DNA of 64,000 nucleotides from Pseudomonadota bacterium (GCA_021847105.1 JAJZUT010000014.1:50662-114661); one strand, 5' to 3'. Positions 35,005 through 44,995 are shown, counted from the first letter of the stretch. A program made the numbers and translations. Notes: generated by a model from the letters alone, not told the origin.

Positions 35005-37242
35005 TCATCTACTTTCCGACGAGGCGCTTGCCAGGGTATCGAGGAGGACGGTCTCGAGCGCCGCGATGGAGGTGAGGTTGCCGTCGGCGTGCTCGGCTGC
35101 CGCCCGCAACGCAACACGCCGCTCGCGCCAGCGCTCGTCATGCCGCACTTCCTGCGCCCATCTCACCGCGGTCCGCACGTACTCCTCGCTCGATTGGGTC
35201 AATCCCTCAGTCACACCGATCTGGCGCAACAGGCCCGCTGCGAGACGCTGACGCAGAAACGGCCCCTCTCGGGTCACTACCGGCAGCCCATGGTGCAGAG
35301 CCTGCCAGGCCGTGGTATAGCCCGAGAAGGCGGGGCAGTCGAGGTACAGATCCATCGCCTCGAGAAAGCCGCTGAAGCGGCCGCGCGTGAGCCAACCCAG
35401 GGAACGCAGGTGCGCTTGCGGATCGAGCCCTTCGCGGCGCAGTGCGGCCGCGAGCCGCGCGCGCAACCGCGGACCTGCCCAGGGGAGATTCTCTGGATCC
35501 GCGAGCCAGAATTCACACGGGCCGGCCAGGCGCGCAATGCGCGCGAGCACGGCGTCATCGACGGGATCAAATTTAATCGGCTGCTGACAGAGCGCGAAGC
35601 GCACAACCCCGGCCGCTCTCGCAGGGCCCTCCCATCGTTCGCTGTGCACAGTGGGCCACTCGGTACAAACGCCCGTACCGGGCAGGCGAATCAGCCGCTC
35701 GCAATAGTGTCGCTCGGCATCGGTCGACTCCAACAGCTCGCCGGACAGATACAGATCGATGCTGGGCAGCCCGGTGGTGACTGGATGGCCCCAGGCCGCA
35801 ACCTGCAGCGGTGCGAGTCGCAGCGACGCGAGAGCTCCGGCAGTCGGATCCATGCCGACTTCCGGAAAGAGGATCACATCCGGTCGCTCCTCGGCGATCA
35901 ACTGCAACCATCGGCTCATCGGCTTCGCCCCCTGCTCGAAGCGCCCGACCTGCGCACGCGCCCACTCGGTCTGCTCGTCGGTCATGGCGCCGGTGTGATG
36001 AATGCTGAGCTCGAAGCGGCCCCGGTCGAGGTGCTGTACGATGCCGCGCGTAATGACCTCCCAGACCGGATGCTGGCGCACTTGGCCGCTGATGATGAGC
36101 ACCCGCTTGCGAGCGTGACTGCGCGCAGCAGTGGCCGCGATCGCCCGCTCGGGGACTTGCCAGAACTGCCTGGCCTGTTGGCTGACGAGCTCGCCGTATT
36201 CACACAGCGTTCGAGTCACATCGGCATGCCCGTAGGCAAGATGAAACGGCTGCAGCATTCCCGCGCAGCGGCCCAACTGTTGCGGCTGCGCTGCGCTCCA
36301 GTGTCGAAGCTCGGCAAGCCCGTCCGTGAAACGGCGCAGCGCCTCCTCGCGCTGCGTGGGTTGCGCAGCAACCAGCGGCAGCACGGCGAGCAGGCTGCCG
36401 AGCTTCGCCTCGGCGCATTGCGGCGCGAGTTCGAGCGCCCGCCGGTAGGCGTCGCTCGCCTCTTCACCCCGACCGGCCTCGCGAAGCGCATGTCCGAGAG
36501 TGCAGTGCGCCTGGGCGTCAGCGCTGTTGAGCTCGGTGGCGCGCAGACACGCCTCGATCGACTGCTCGACTCGGCCGAGCTTCAGGAGCATCAGACCAAG
36601 GTTTAGATGCACCTCGGCACTCGCTGGGGCAAGCTCGAGCGCGCCACCGTAGGCTGCCATTGCCGCCTCGGTCCGTCCGAGCATGACCAATACGTTGCCG
36701 CGATTGATGAGCGCCGCCGCAAAGTCCGGACGCAACGCCAGGGCCCGTTCATACGCCGCCAGTGCCGACTCGGCTTCCCCCCTTTGCTGCGCAAGATTGC
36801 CGAGTGCGAAGTGGGTTTGCGCATGTCCGGGTCTGAGGGCCGCGGCCCGGTTCAATGAGTCGCTGGCCTCCTGCAGCCGCCCGAGCGCATGCAGCGTCAA
36901 CCCCAGGTTATATTGGGCCTCGGCATAATCAGGCTTGCGTGCGAGAGCGGCACGGTAAGCACGCTCTGCCGCCTCGAGCGCGCCGCGCGCCTGCTCGGCA
37001 TTGCCCAGATTGTTGTGATAGCTCGCCACCTTCGGATCGATGGCGATCGCCCGTTTGATGAAACTCACCGCCTCTTCGTGGCGGCCCTCCTGATGAGCGA
37101 GGACACCGAGAAACTGCAGCGCATCGGCATGCGATGCCTGCTGTTCGAGCACGCCGCGGTACGCTTCGGCTGCCTCGAGGAATCGCCCCGCCTTGTGCAG
37201 CGTCAATGCCCGCGCGAACAGTCTGTCGATCGGCTCCGGCAC
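35005..37242 (-). CDS. TPR-repeat O-GlcNAc transferase (SPINDLY)-like glycosyltransferase
   Basis: A 745-residue protein. About eight tetratricopeptide repeats fill residues 5-290 (for example YHNNLGNAEQARGALEAAER, AQYNLGLTLHALGRLQEASD). The C-terminal half resembles bacterial OGT/SPINDLY-type glycosyltransferases: RVLIISGQVRQHPVWEVITR, ERPDVILFPEVGMDPT, LRLAPLQVAAWGHPVTTGLP and PAFSGYTTAWQALHHGLPVV. GTG 37242 follows GGGAG by 6 bases. It is the last gene of the TonB-receptor operon, 78 bases after the cupin. It may glycosylate proteins or a lipid-linked sugar; the acceptor is not evident. Confidence 0.8.
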   Translation of the reverse strand: MPEPIDRLFARALTLHKAGRFLEAAEAYRGVLEQQASHADALQFLGVLAHQEGRHEEAVSFIKRAIAIDPKVASYHNNLGNAEQARGALEAAERAYRAALARKPDYAEAQYNLGLTLHALGRLQEASDSLNRAAALRPGHAQTHFALGNLAQQRGEAESALAAYERALALRPDFAAALINRGNVLVMLGRTEAAMAAYGGALELAPASAEVHLNLGLMLLKLGRVEQSIEACLRATELNSADAQAHCTLGHALREAGRGEEASDAYRRALELAPQCAEAKLGSLLAVLPLVAAQPTQREEALRRFTDGLAELRHWSAAQPQQLGRCAGMLQPFHLAYGHADVTRTLCEYGELVSQQARQFWQVPERAIAATAARSHARKRVLIISGQVRQHPVWEVITRGIVQHLDRGRFELSIHHTGAMTDEQTEWARAQVGRFEQGAKPMSRWLQLIAEERPDVILFPEVGMDPTAGALASLRLAPLQVAAWGHPVTTGLPSIDLYLSGELLESTDAERHYCERLIRLPGTGVCTEWPTVHSERWEGPARAAGVVRFALCQQPIKFDPVDDAVLARIARLAGPCEFWLADPENLPWAGPRLRARLAAALRREGLDPQAHLRSLGWLTRGRFSGFLEAMDLYLDCPAFSGYTTAWQALHHGLPVVTREGPFLRQRLAAGLLRQIGVTEGLTQSSEEYVRTAVRWAQEVRHDERWRERRVALRAAAEHADGNLTSIAALETVLLDTLASASSESR

Positions 37243-37320
37243 CTCAATCTCCCGAGCGCCCGAGCGTCCCGGGGAAACACACGCACAACTGCGCCACCGC
37301 CGTCCATCTCACGCACGGTC

Positions 37321-38340
37321 TCAATCGGCTCTCAGCATATGCAGAATGCGCGCGCGCAGCTTGGCGTAATTGCCGGCTCGCAGCGCGCCGAGCAATCCAT
37401 GCTGCTCGGTGGGCAGATGGGCCAGAGGATGCCCCCGGCTGCGGAATACGTAATGATCGAAATACGCCTGCCAGGCCCGCCGCTCGGCTGCCGGACGCTC
37501 GGCGATGGTGATCAGCGCGAGCAGCAAACCGGTATACGGCGCATCGGGACCGTAGCTGAAGGCATCCCACCAGTAATTGATCATCGCGTTCAGGCGCTCC
37601 GTCGCCTCGACCTGATGCCACCACAGCTTCGGCAGGTAGAGCGCATCGCCGGCCTCGAGTTCGGCGCTGAGGGCGTGATCGCGAATGGCCTCGAATCGCG
37701 GGAACCGCGCGCGCTCGTGCGGCGGGGCCGAGGCGGCCAGGCTTACCGTGGCACCGGACATGGTGTTGTCGATCGGCCCTGGGTAAAGCTGATCGATCAG
37801 CTCCGGCGCATAAAGCGTGAAGCGGCGCCGGCCGGCAATCACACAGGCGAGATTGTCGAAGGTGTCGTAATGGCTCGAAACGTTCGACGCCGTTCCCACC
37901 CACAGACGCGGACTCACCTGTGCTCCGAGCAGCGGCATGGGGTTCTGCGCGCTGAAGCCCGGCAGACACTGCGCAGCCGGCACGGAGCCGAGATAGACCG
38001 ACCCGCCCTCACTCTGCCCCATTGCCGCTACGATGGCGTCAAGCGCCTCCCGGTACGAGAGGGTGCGACGCTCGAAGTTGAATCCCTGCAGATCCGGCTG
38101 ATAGTAGTATTTGCCGCCGATCGCCGGCTCGCCGAAAAACACCTCGACGCGCGCGCCGGCATCAAACTGGCCCAAATAATCCGCCAAGCCGCGCGGCGTG
38201 GCGCGCGCGGCATGCACCGCGGGCCACTCCGACACCAGATTGCGGATCAGAACCGGCCGGCACCCCTCGATCACCTCGGAGCGAAACTGCTCGGCGCTGC
38301 ACAGGTCGCGCGCGTCGAATTCCTGCAGCCTATCTGCCAT
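37321..38340 (-). CDS. JmjC-like cupin (Cupin_8) protein, second copy
   Basis: A 339-residue relative of the cupin at 33859-34944. It has the N-terminal FRSEVIEGCRPVLIRNLVSEW, the metal-binding SHYDTFDNLACVIAGRRRFT with H-x-D, then AELEAGDALYLPKLWWHQVEA and the WW-rich NAMINYWWD. It is inferred to be an Fe(II)/2-oxoglutarate-dependent hydroxylase acting on a protein side chain. ATG 38340 lies 36 bases after the SapC-like stop and the stop is 78 bases before the TPR gene, so it is in the same operon as the TonB receptor. The function of such cupins in these clusters is unknown to me. Confidence 0.82.
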   Translation of the reverse strand: MADRLQEFDARDLCSAEQFRSEVIEGCRPVLIRNLVSEWPAVHAARATPRGLADYLGQFDAGARVEVFFGEPAIGGKYYYQPDLQGFNFERRTLSYREALDAIVAAMGQSEGGSVYLGSVPAAQCLPGFSAQNPMPLLGAQVSPRLWVGTASNVSSHYDTFDNLACVIAGRRRFTLYAPELIDQLYPGPIDNTMSGATVSLAASAPPHERARFPRFEAIRDHALSAELEAGDALYLPKLWWHQVEATERLNAMINYWWDAFSYGPDAPYTGLLLALITIAERPAAERRAWQAYFDHYVFRSRGHPLAHLPTEQHGLLGALRAGNYAKLRARILHMLRAD

Positions 38341-38376
38341 GAGCGCTCGCTGGCCACTGGCGGCGCCGAAAGCCGC

Positions 38377-39111
38377 TCAACTCCGCCCGTTCGCTGGCAG
38401 GCCGCCCAGCATTTCCGTGCCGGCACGCAGCCGTCCATTCTTCCTGCGGGCGAGCACCGGCAATTGCTTCTGGGAGGCAATCATCAGGTGAATCAGAGTG
38501 AGATACCCTCGGCGAAAGAGCTCGACCACCGTGGCGTCCGGCAGCCGTGACAGACCGTCCTGGTTGATTGTGTACAGACCGACGCAATTGCGCAAACTGC
38601 CGTCATCGAACTCCACTTCGATATCGACCGGCTCGATCAGATTAAGCTCGAGCAGCCGCGCAATAAAGACCTTGGTCAGCTCGATGCCGGGCTTCAGATC
38701 CTGGAACGCCCAAATGATGCTCTGCAGATAGCGCGTCGGCTGGCCAAACTCGTCAAACAGCGGCTTGCCGCCGTCGGCACCCACGCGCGGATCGTCGAGA
38801 TCAATCGCGAGTTCATCGCCATGGGTATAGAACGGAGCGCGCTGCAAGCTGAGCGGGCGGTAGAACTGCCGATCCCGCCATTGATCCAGAAACAGATTCT
38901 CATCCTCATCGAATCCCAGCATCGCGCCGCAATAGAACCGACCGGTCTTGGCATCTTTCGCGAACAGGATCGGATAATGCACGACTAGATGCGGAAACTC
39001 ATTAACGACGACCTGCACGAAGCGGCGGCTGTCACCATATGCCGCGCTAGCGCGCCCATCGACCGTCAGAGTCCTGTGGGCTTCCTTGTTGAGTGGAACG
39101 ATCTGCGTCAT
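38377..39111 (-). CDS. SapC-like protein
   Basis: A 244-residue protein of the SapC family, named after an S-layer-associated protein of Campylobacter. Its typical start is QIVPLNKEAHRTLTVDG, followed by FVQVVVNEFPHLVVHYPILF, GRFYCGAMLGFDEDENLFL, LSLQRAPFY and the C-terminal FDDGSLRNCVGLYTINQDGL. There is no signal peptide. ATG 39111 fits the family start; an upstream TTG (39132) overlaps the halogenase stop as TTGA and is a possible coupled start. SapC genes commonly accompany a TonB receptor and tryptophan-halogenase-like gene in proteobacteria, but their molecular role is unknown. Confidence 0.85.
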   Translation of the reverse strand: MTQIVPLNKEAHRTLTVDGRASAAYGDSRRFVQVVVNEFPHLVVHYPILFAKDAKTGRFYCGAMLGFDEDENLFLDQWRDRQFYRPLSLQRAPFYTHGDELAIDLDDPRVGADGGKPLFDEFGQPTRYLQSIIWAFQDLKPGIELTKVFIARLLELNLIEPVDIEVEFDDGSLRNCVGLYTINQDGLSRLPDATVVELFRRGYLTLIHLMIASQKQLPVLARRKNGRLRAGTEMLGGLPANGRS

Positions 39112-39128
39112 GTGATGCCGTTCGGTAT

Positions 39129-40676
39129 TCAAACCGGCTGCAGTCCGTAGTGATAGATCTTCTCGATCAACTCGCGATTCTTCGGCAGCTGGGATTTAAG
39201 ATGCAGCCCAATGCGCTCATTGTCCCGCACCGCCCGGGCGGCCAACGGTGCGCTCGCCACCGTATCCTCCGGCTGCACTTCAGTCTCGAATCCCATGCCG
39301 TAGAGTACGTACTGATAGCTCGCCGCGGGAAAAACCTCCTCGAGGCGATCGAACTCATCGAAGAACCACGGTGATTGATATTTCCACAACGTCAGCAGCT
39401 CCTGCAGCCGCTGCGGAACCGTCACCGGGTCGACATTATCGCGCCAGAATGCGCTGTCCGTGCGGCGAGTCAGCACATAGTGCAGCTTCAAGAAATCGAT
39501 GATCCGACCCCACCGGTAATGCGTCACATCGTTGAAGCGTTTGGCGATCAGATCCATCACCTCTCGGCAGGCCGGCATCTGCTCGGCAATCAACTTCGCT
39601 GACAACTCCACCAGCACAATCGCCGAGGACTCGAGCGGCTCGAGAAATCCTCCGGCAAGTCCCACGGCGACGCAGTTGTGCTTCCAGAACGTCTCGCGGT
39701 GTCCCGAGCGAATCGGGATCTTGCGCACTGCAAGCGCGGCGTTCTCCGTCCCGATATAGCTTCGCAGCGTTGCCTCCGCCTGCTCTTCGCTGCTGTGACG
39801 GCTCGAATACGCGTAGCCGATGCCGCGGCGCGTCGGCAGACAGATGTCCCAGATCCAGCCTGCCGTCTGGGCAGTCGCGATGGTCTGCGACGCCATGGGC
39901 GCATCGGCCCGCTCATAGGGCACCTGCACGGCGAGCGCCGTATCGCAGAAGAGCACATCGGAACAGGAGCGGAAACCGACACCGAGCGCCTCGCCGATGA
40001 GCCGCGCCGAAAAGCCGCTGCAATCCACAAACAGATCGCCGCGGATCTCGCCGGCCTGCCGGGTGAGCAGACTGTCAATGTCCCCCGTCGGGCCACGCTT
40101 GACCTCGGTCACATCGGCAAGGACGTGGCGCACGCCGAGCTTTTCGCAGCAGTGACGCGCCATGAACGGCGCGAACTTTCCCGCATCGAGGTGATAGGCG
40201 TAATTGGCAAAGCCCTGATATTCCCCATTGGCGATCGTCTTGGGCGCGAGCCCCGCGTCACACAGTCGCCCTTGGGGACAGACGAAATCGCAGAAGCTTG
40301 CGCCGCGGCCCTCCTGCAGCCAGTGCGGCACCAGGTTCACCTCGGAAAATCCCTGCGGAATCATCAGCGGGTGATAGTAGGCATCCTCGGCAGTACCGTT
40401 CGTCCAGCCAACGAACTTACCTCCCTGCTTGAACGCAGCGTCGCATTGGCGGAACAGCTCCGTCTCCGACACGCCCATCTTCTGCAGAGAAGAGCGCATC
40501 GTCGGCCAAGTGCCCTCGCCGACTCCAATCGTGCGGATGTCGGGTGACTCGACCAACGTTACGGAGAAGCCGCCCGCCTTCATCCGTGGCTGATGGCGGG
40601 CGGCGATGATCCCCGCGGTCAGCCATCCGGCGGTTCCTCCGCCGACGATGACCACCGCTTTGACCGGCTGTACCAC
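39129..40676 (-). CDS. Flavin-dependent tryptophan halogenase-like protein
   Basis: A protein of about 515 residues in the tryptophan-halogenase family. The N-terminus carries the FAD motif VVIVGGGTAGWLTAG, followed by GVGEGTWPTMRSSL. KFVGW carries a candidate catalytic Lys, and GWIWDICLPTRRGIGYAYSS corresponds to the W-x-W-x-I-P region of flavin halogenases; the Ile of that motif is replaced here (WDICLP). GTG 40676, immediately after the receptor stop, gives a compact family-like start; GTG 40697 would overlap the receptor. These genes typically sit beside TonB receptors, and some characterised relatives brominate indoles, but the natural substrate is unknown. It is translationally close-coupled to the receptor. 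Confidence 0.85.
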   Translation of the reverse strand: MVQPVKAVVIVGGGTAGWLTAGIIAARHQPRMKAGGFSVTLVESPDIRTIGVGEGTWPTMRSSLQKMGVSETELFRQCDAAFKQGGKFVGWTNGTAEDAYYHPLMIPQGFSEVNLVPHWLQEGRGASFCDFVCPQGRLCDAGLAPKTIANGEYQGFANYAYHLDAGKFAPFMARHCCEKLGVRHVLADVTEVKRGPTGDIDSLLTRQAGEIRGDLFVDCSGFSARLIGEALGVGFRSCSDVLFCDTALAVQVPYERADAPMASQTIATAQTAGWIWDICLPTRRGIGYAYSSRHSSEEQAEATLRSYIGTENAALAVRKIPIRSGHRETFWKHNCVAVGLAGGFLEPLESSAIVLVELSAKLIAEQMPACREVMDLIAKRFNDVTHYRWGRIIDFLKLHYVLTRRTDSAFWRDNVDPVTVPQRLQELLTLWKYQSPWFFDEFDRLEEVFPAASYQYVLYGMGFETEVQPEDTVASAPLAARAVRDNERIGLHLKSQLPKNRELIEKIYHYGLQPV

Positions 40677-40677
40677 G

Positions 40678-43600
40678 CTAGAACTTGCCGCGCACACCCA
40701 TGGTGAAAGTCCGTCCGTAGTCTATCACGTCCAGGATCTGGTTGGAGAAGCGGCCATGCGTCACATATTGCGAGTCATTGAGGTTTAGCGCCTCAAAGAA
40801 CACGCTCATGTACTTGTTGATGTTGTAGCTCGAACTGAAGTCAATCTCCGTGGTGGCATTGAGGAATGTCGGCTCCGTGCCGGTCGAAGAGTTGTTCTGC
40901 TGCTGACCGAAGGCCAGGAACTGCGAGGCCTGCCAGTTGACGGCAACGCGAGCCTGGAAGCCGTGCCGCTGGTAGAAGCCGACGAAGTTCACCGAATCGC
41001 CGACTCCGGGCAAGGCAAACTGGTTGGTGTACTTGTACGGGTCGAACGTCTTGTTCGTGTGAATGATGTTGCCGTTCACCATATAGCCGAAGCCGAGCGG
41101 CAGCAATTGCTGCCAGGTGAGTTCGACGCCATCGACGTTCGCAGACGGCCCGTTGAGGTAGGCCGTCTCGGTAAACACCGCCGGCTGGCCGGTACTCGCG
41201 TCGACCACGCCGTTGATCGTGCCGTGAGTCGTCTCGAGTTCCGGGAACTGGCTGACATGCTTGAAGTACCCGTCGATCGATGCATAGCTGCCCCGGCTGT
41301 AATACCACTCCAGTCCGAGATCGAAGTTGTTCGACAAATAGGGCAGCAGACCGGCATTGTTCACCTTCGCCGTGAGCGAGCCTACCCGAGTGCCGGTGAT
41401 GGTCGTCGCCGGGGTGATGTACGACAGCGGCGGACGGGTGAGGGTCCGCGAAGCGTCGAACCGGACCTTCACGTCGTGAGTCGCCATGAGGTTCAGGTCG
41501 AGGCTCGGCAGGAAGTAGCCGTACGAATTGGTCGCCGTTTGCAGTGAGGTGGGTCCGTAATGCGCCACCTCGTTCGTGTGATCGCTGGTCGAGAGCGTAA
41601 AGCTCGTCAGTGGCGCGTATACCGCGGCGGTCGACTCGTCGGTCTTCTCATAGCGCAGTCCGAGGCGGGTATTGAGGTTCTTGCCATAAACCCGGAACGC
41701 ATGGCTGATGGCGAGATACGGTGCGTACACCTTCTCCTGGATCGAGGCAATGGTGCCCGGATCCAACGCCAAAGGAATCGCACCGCCGGTGTACGGCGTG
41801 CCGGTGCTGATGGCGCCGGGGTTCACGCCCGGGGTGTTCAGCGGCAGGCTGACCAGATAGTTGTAGACCGCATACGGGCTGTACTCGAGAATGCCCTGCG
41901 GCTGCAGCCCGTTATTCCCCCATCCCGGAATGAAGCTCGAGGTGTTGAATCCCCCGGCGAACAGCTGTTGCGGCAGCGAAACGCCACCGGAGTTGCCTGA
42001 GTGCGCGCCGTAGCCGGAGAAGACCTGCCAGCCGTTATTGTAGAAATCGTCGAACGTCCAGCCGTGGATGTGATTGTCGATGAATTGCATGCCGAAGTGC
42101 AATTTGGTGCTGCCAGCGTGCCAGATCGCACCGAACTGCGCCTCGTTGACGTAATCGTCGTTGCGATTGATCTGAATCGGCAGCACGTGCGAACCGAGGA
42201 TGAACGGATTCAGGCCAAGCACATTGCTCTTGTTATTGTTCGGACCCCAGGTGGCGAGATACGGCAGATTGTTGCCACCCTGCACCACCACGCCGGTACC
42301 AGACCATGCGTTCGGATAGCCGACGGCAGCCGCAGCGGTGCTCGAGGGCCCGTAGCCGACGTCCGCATCGATGTTGCTCAACTGACCGCCAGGATTCAGC
42401 CATGAGGCCGACTGGTCCGCGTCGAACATCAACGTCAGGTTTCGATTCACATTCCACAGGACGTTTGCGCCGAATTCGTTGTTCTTGATGTAGCTGCCAT
42501 TGATGTCGGCATCGAAATCGGTCGGCTCGTCCAGATAGCTGAAGCTGGTGATGGTGCCATTCGGATCGGTCTGAACGTTGTACAGCGACCCGGAGTTGAA
42601 CCAGGTGCTGAATTCGGAGCGGTAGGATCGCAGCCGGTCGTCCGAGTAGTTGTCGTTCACCGTAACCATGACCGCGCTGCTCGGATGCCACTGCAGCACA
42701 GCGCGCCCGGTCTTGCGGCGCTCGTCGGTGCGGTCGTTGTACAGCGCATAGTCCTGGATGAACCAGCTCGGCTTGGTATTGACCGGTGTCGTGCTGGTAT
42801 TCAGCTCATTGGCGGTCTGCGCATAATTCAGTGGTGCACCGTTCGAACCCACGCAGGTGGGTCCGCCGGCCATCTGGCACGAGTTCAGATACGTGCCCTC
42901 CCAGCCGGCAATCGACAAATGATGCTCATCGGTGCGCTGGTCGTCGTATTCCCCATCGAGCAGGACGCCGAATTTGTTGTCATCGAAGGTATCACTGATC
43001 AACGCGCCAAATTCCGGTGTGAATTGACCGTTGCCGGTCGAGTCCGTCTCCGAAAACAGGCCGCGCACGTGCAGTCCGGGGTCATCGAACGGGTCCGGCA
43101 GCTTGATGTTGACGGTGCCACCGATGTCGCCTCCGGAGATCGCGAAATCCGGCGTCTTGTGCACCACCACTTCGCCGATAAAGTCCGCGCCCATAGCCGC
43201 GTAGTCGAACTGACGGCTGTTGACGGCGGCCGACGCTTGTTCGCGTCCATCGATCAGGGTCTCGACAAAGTCCCCGCCGAATCCGCGGATCGTGATGCTG
43301 GAGGCGTTGCCGGTCGAGATCGGCGCACCGCCTGTGCCCGAGACGGCGCCACGGTTGACCGTGATGCCCGGTACGCGCTCGAGGGCCTGACCCAGACTGG
43401 CATCCGGGAAGTGGCCAATGCTCTCCGCGGAGATCGCATCGACCACGCCGATCGATTCCTTCTTGATTTGCAGCGAGCGCATGAAGGATCCGCGGATGCC
43501 CTTGACCACGATTTCCTGCAGCGTGGTCGGCGCACCGCCAGGGGCCGCCGCCGGGCCGCTCCCCGCATCAGCGAGCAAGCCGGCGCCCTGGGCCGGGAAC

Positions 43601-43869
43601 ACTCCCGTGGAAGCCATCTGCTGCGCGCGGTGTCCGCGCCGGCGAGCCTGCGCGTTCCCGAGCTGCGCGTTGGCCGAACCCGGCCCGCTCGTACCTGCGG
43701 CGGCGGGCGCACTGGATGCATGCGCCAGCGCGCTCGATGCGAGCGTCAACGACCCCAAGGCCAATCCCGAGAAACCGATTTTCGCGTAGGCCGTTCGGCC
43801 CCGCACATCGAATCGCGCGTTCCTCTTGAACGCGTTCTTCGATGCGTTACGCATTGTCTTCCGACTCAT
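40678..43869 (-). CDS. TonB-dependent outer-membrane receptor, carbohydrate-utilisation type
   Basis: A receptor of about 1063 residues. The signal region (IGFSGLALGSLTLASSALAHA) is followed by an Ala/Gly-rich linker and a TonB-box-like and plug region (LQEIVVKGIRGSFMRSLQIK, SIGVVDAISAESIGHFPDAS, ALERVPGITVNRG). The long beta-barrel ends TFTMGVRGKF with the terminal Phe. The plug sequence is typical of Xanthomonas/Caulobacter sugar receptors. ATG 43869 follows GAGGGGG. Two operators lie 131-174 bases upstream, tying it to the xylan regulon. It probably imports glucuronoxylooligosaccharides across the outer membrane and heads the halogenase-SapC-cupin-TPR operon. Confidence 0.92.
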   Translation of the reverse strand: MSRKTMRNASKNAFKRNARFDVRGRTAYAKIGFSGLALGSLTLASSALAHASSAPAAAGTSGPGSANAQLGNAQARRRGHRAQQMASTGVFPAQGAGLLADAGSGPAAAPGGAPTTLQEIVVKGIRGSFMRSLQIKKESIGVVDAISAESIGHFPDASLGQALERVPGITVNRGAVSGTGGAPISTGNASSITIRGFGGDFVETLIDGREQASAAVNSRQFDYAAMGADFIGEVVVHKTPDFAISGGDIGGTVNIKLPDPFDDPGLHVRGLFSETDSTGNGQFTPEFGALISDTFDDNKFGVLLDGEYDDQRTDEHHLSIAGWEGTYLNSCQMAGGPTCVGSNGAPLNYAQTANELNTSTTPVNTKPSWFIQDYALYNDRTDERRKTGRAVLQWHPSSAVMVTVNDNYSDDRLRSYRSEFSTWFNSGSLYNVQTDPNGTITSFSYLDEPTDFDADINGSYIKNNEFGANVLWNVNRNLTLMFDADQSASWLNPGGQLSNIDADVGYGPSSTAAAAVGYPNAWSGTGVVVQGGNNLPYLATWGPNNNKSNVLGLNPFILGSHVLPIQINRNDDYVNEAQFGAIWHAGSTKLHFGMQFIDNHIHGWTFDDFYNNGWQVFSGYGAHSGNSGGVSLPQQLFAGGFNTSSFIPGWGNNGLQPQGILEYSPYAVYNYLVSLPLNTPGVNPGAISTGTPYTGGAIPLALDPGTIASIQEKVYAPYLAISHAFRVYGKNLNTRLGLRYEKTDESTAAVYAPLTSFTLSTSDHTNEVAHYGPTSLQTATNSYGYFLPSLDLNLMATHDVKVRFDASRTLTRPPLSYITPATTITGTRVGSLTAKVNNAGLLPYLSNNFDLGLEWYYSRGSYASIDGYFKHVSQFPELETTHGTINGVVDASTGQPAVFTETAYLNGPSANVDGVELTWQQLLPLGFGYMVNGNIIHTNKTFDPYKYTNQFALPGVGDSVNFVGFYQRHGFQARVAVNWQASQFLAFGQQQNNSSTGTEPTFLNATTEIDFSSSYNINKYMSVFFEALNLNDSQYVTHGRFSNQILDVIDYGRTFTMGVRGKF

Positions 43870-43999
43870 TGAAGAAGCCCCCTCTGTCGCAAACCTGATG
43901 TTGTGGACAAGCAACGTCGATGCCGACTCCCGCATCTCGACCGCTCGCGGCAGCCTGCCGAATTCCGCGCCCCCTGTGGCGATTGCCCCCCTGCGATTA

Positions 44000-44013
44000 T
44001 GGTACCGCTATCT
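44000..44013. promoter_or_regulatory. LacI-type operator TGGTACCGCTATCT (TonB receptor, proximal)
   Basis: TGGTA is perfect; TATCT has one mismatch to TATCA. It lies 130 bases upstream of the receptor ATG, with a second site 30 bases further. Confidence 0.7.
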
Positions 44014-44029
44014 CACTACCAGCCGAGTA

Positions 44030-44043
44030 TGTTCCCGCTATCA
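44030..44043. promoter_or_regulatory. LacI-type operator TGTTCCCGCTATCA (TonB receptor, distal)
   Basis: The right arm TATCA is perfect and the left arm TGTTC is imperfect. The 30-base centre spacing to the site at 44000 is about three helical turns, which fits cooperative binding on one face of DNA. Confidence 0.6.
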
Positions 44044-44392
44044 TCCCGGTGTCAACAGTGACTGACGCCTCCGCTGTATTCATCGTCAGAGCCGCTATTT
44101 CCCGCATCCGGCCACTGAATCCAACCTGTCAGTGCACAGCGTGCACAAGTCGCATCGCCGCTCCCGACGGAGTTCGAAATCCATTCCTGGTTACGTGAAC
44201 ATGTCTTCTCACGCCCGGGCGTGGCTCACGCTCCTACGCCGCCAGGTGGCCCGTACCATGCGCGCCGCCCGTCGTTGGCCGCCCACCACATCCGAACGCG
44301 TCGCGAATGTCCTCCCACCGCGCGCTCTGCGCCCCCGGCCTTTCATCCGTCCGGGCATGCATCCGACACCGCGATACATTATTAGCGCAGAA

Positions 44393-44406
44393 TGACACCG
44401 CTGTCA
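44393..44406. promoter_or_regulatory. Variant LacI-type operator TGACACCGCTGTCA
   Basis: Perfect inverted repeat TGACA/TGTCA around CCGC. It differs from consensus symmetrically at one position per arm. It is mid-gap, with no gene start nearby, so it may be an auxiliary site. Confidence 0.5.
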
Positions 44407-44981
44407 TCCCTTATTTTCAAGCGTTGCCGGCCCGCAACGAAGTGCCCGGACCGAGATCACCACGACCGGTGGCGGCACACTCCCCCACCAGGGTCGGCCG
44501 CTCGCTGGCCGCGCAGGCCGTGAATGCCGCGGTCGACCCGGCCGGTGTCGCCCCAGGGAACGGCTCTCCGAGACCGGCGCACGCCTCACCGTCGTGGACG
44601 ACTCCATTGTGGGTGCGAAGCCTCTCGAGGGGGCCGGCTGCCGCCGGCGCACCGCTCGCACCAACCGCACGGCGCGAAGCCTGCGGCGCAGCGACGGGGC
44701 AGGCTGGGCACCGCGTTCCAGTCTCGTTGTGTTCGAAACCGTGGGACCCAGACGACCGGCTGCGCCGGCAGCCTGCACTCTCGCGCCGTAAGCGCGCTGC
44801 CCGACGCTGCGGTCAGGGATCCTTCAGCCCCAGGCTGTCGTCGCGAACACCGACCCGATCGCCGGCCCGCCGGAATGTTGGGTCGGATCGAACGGAACCG
44901 CCACGACCGCGTGCCTTTCCCGGCCGCTGTGCACCGACCCATCGCCGGCGCCTCGGCATGGATGCATTGACGTCGATACCA

Positions 44982-44995
44982 TGATACCGCTACCA
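44982..44995. promoter_or_regulatory. LacI-type operator TGATACCGCTACCA (xylA)
   Basis: Arms TGATA/TACCA around CCGC, 171 bases upstream of the xylA ATG. Confidence 0.8.

Noticed and set aside
36889..38550. 553-codon plus-strand frame
   Set aside because: It is antisense to the cupin and TPR genes and has an arginine- and glutamine-rich shadow composition.
44307..44984. 225-codon frame in the receptor-xylA gap
   Set aside because: It has no ribosome-binding site, no family resemblance and competing open frames on both strands; it overlaps operators.
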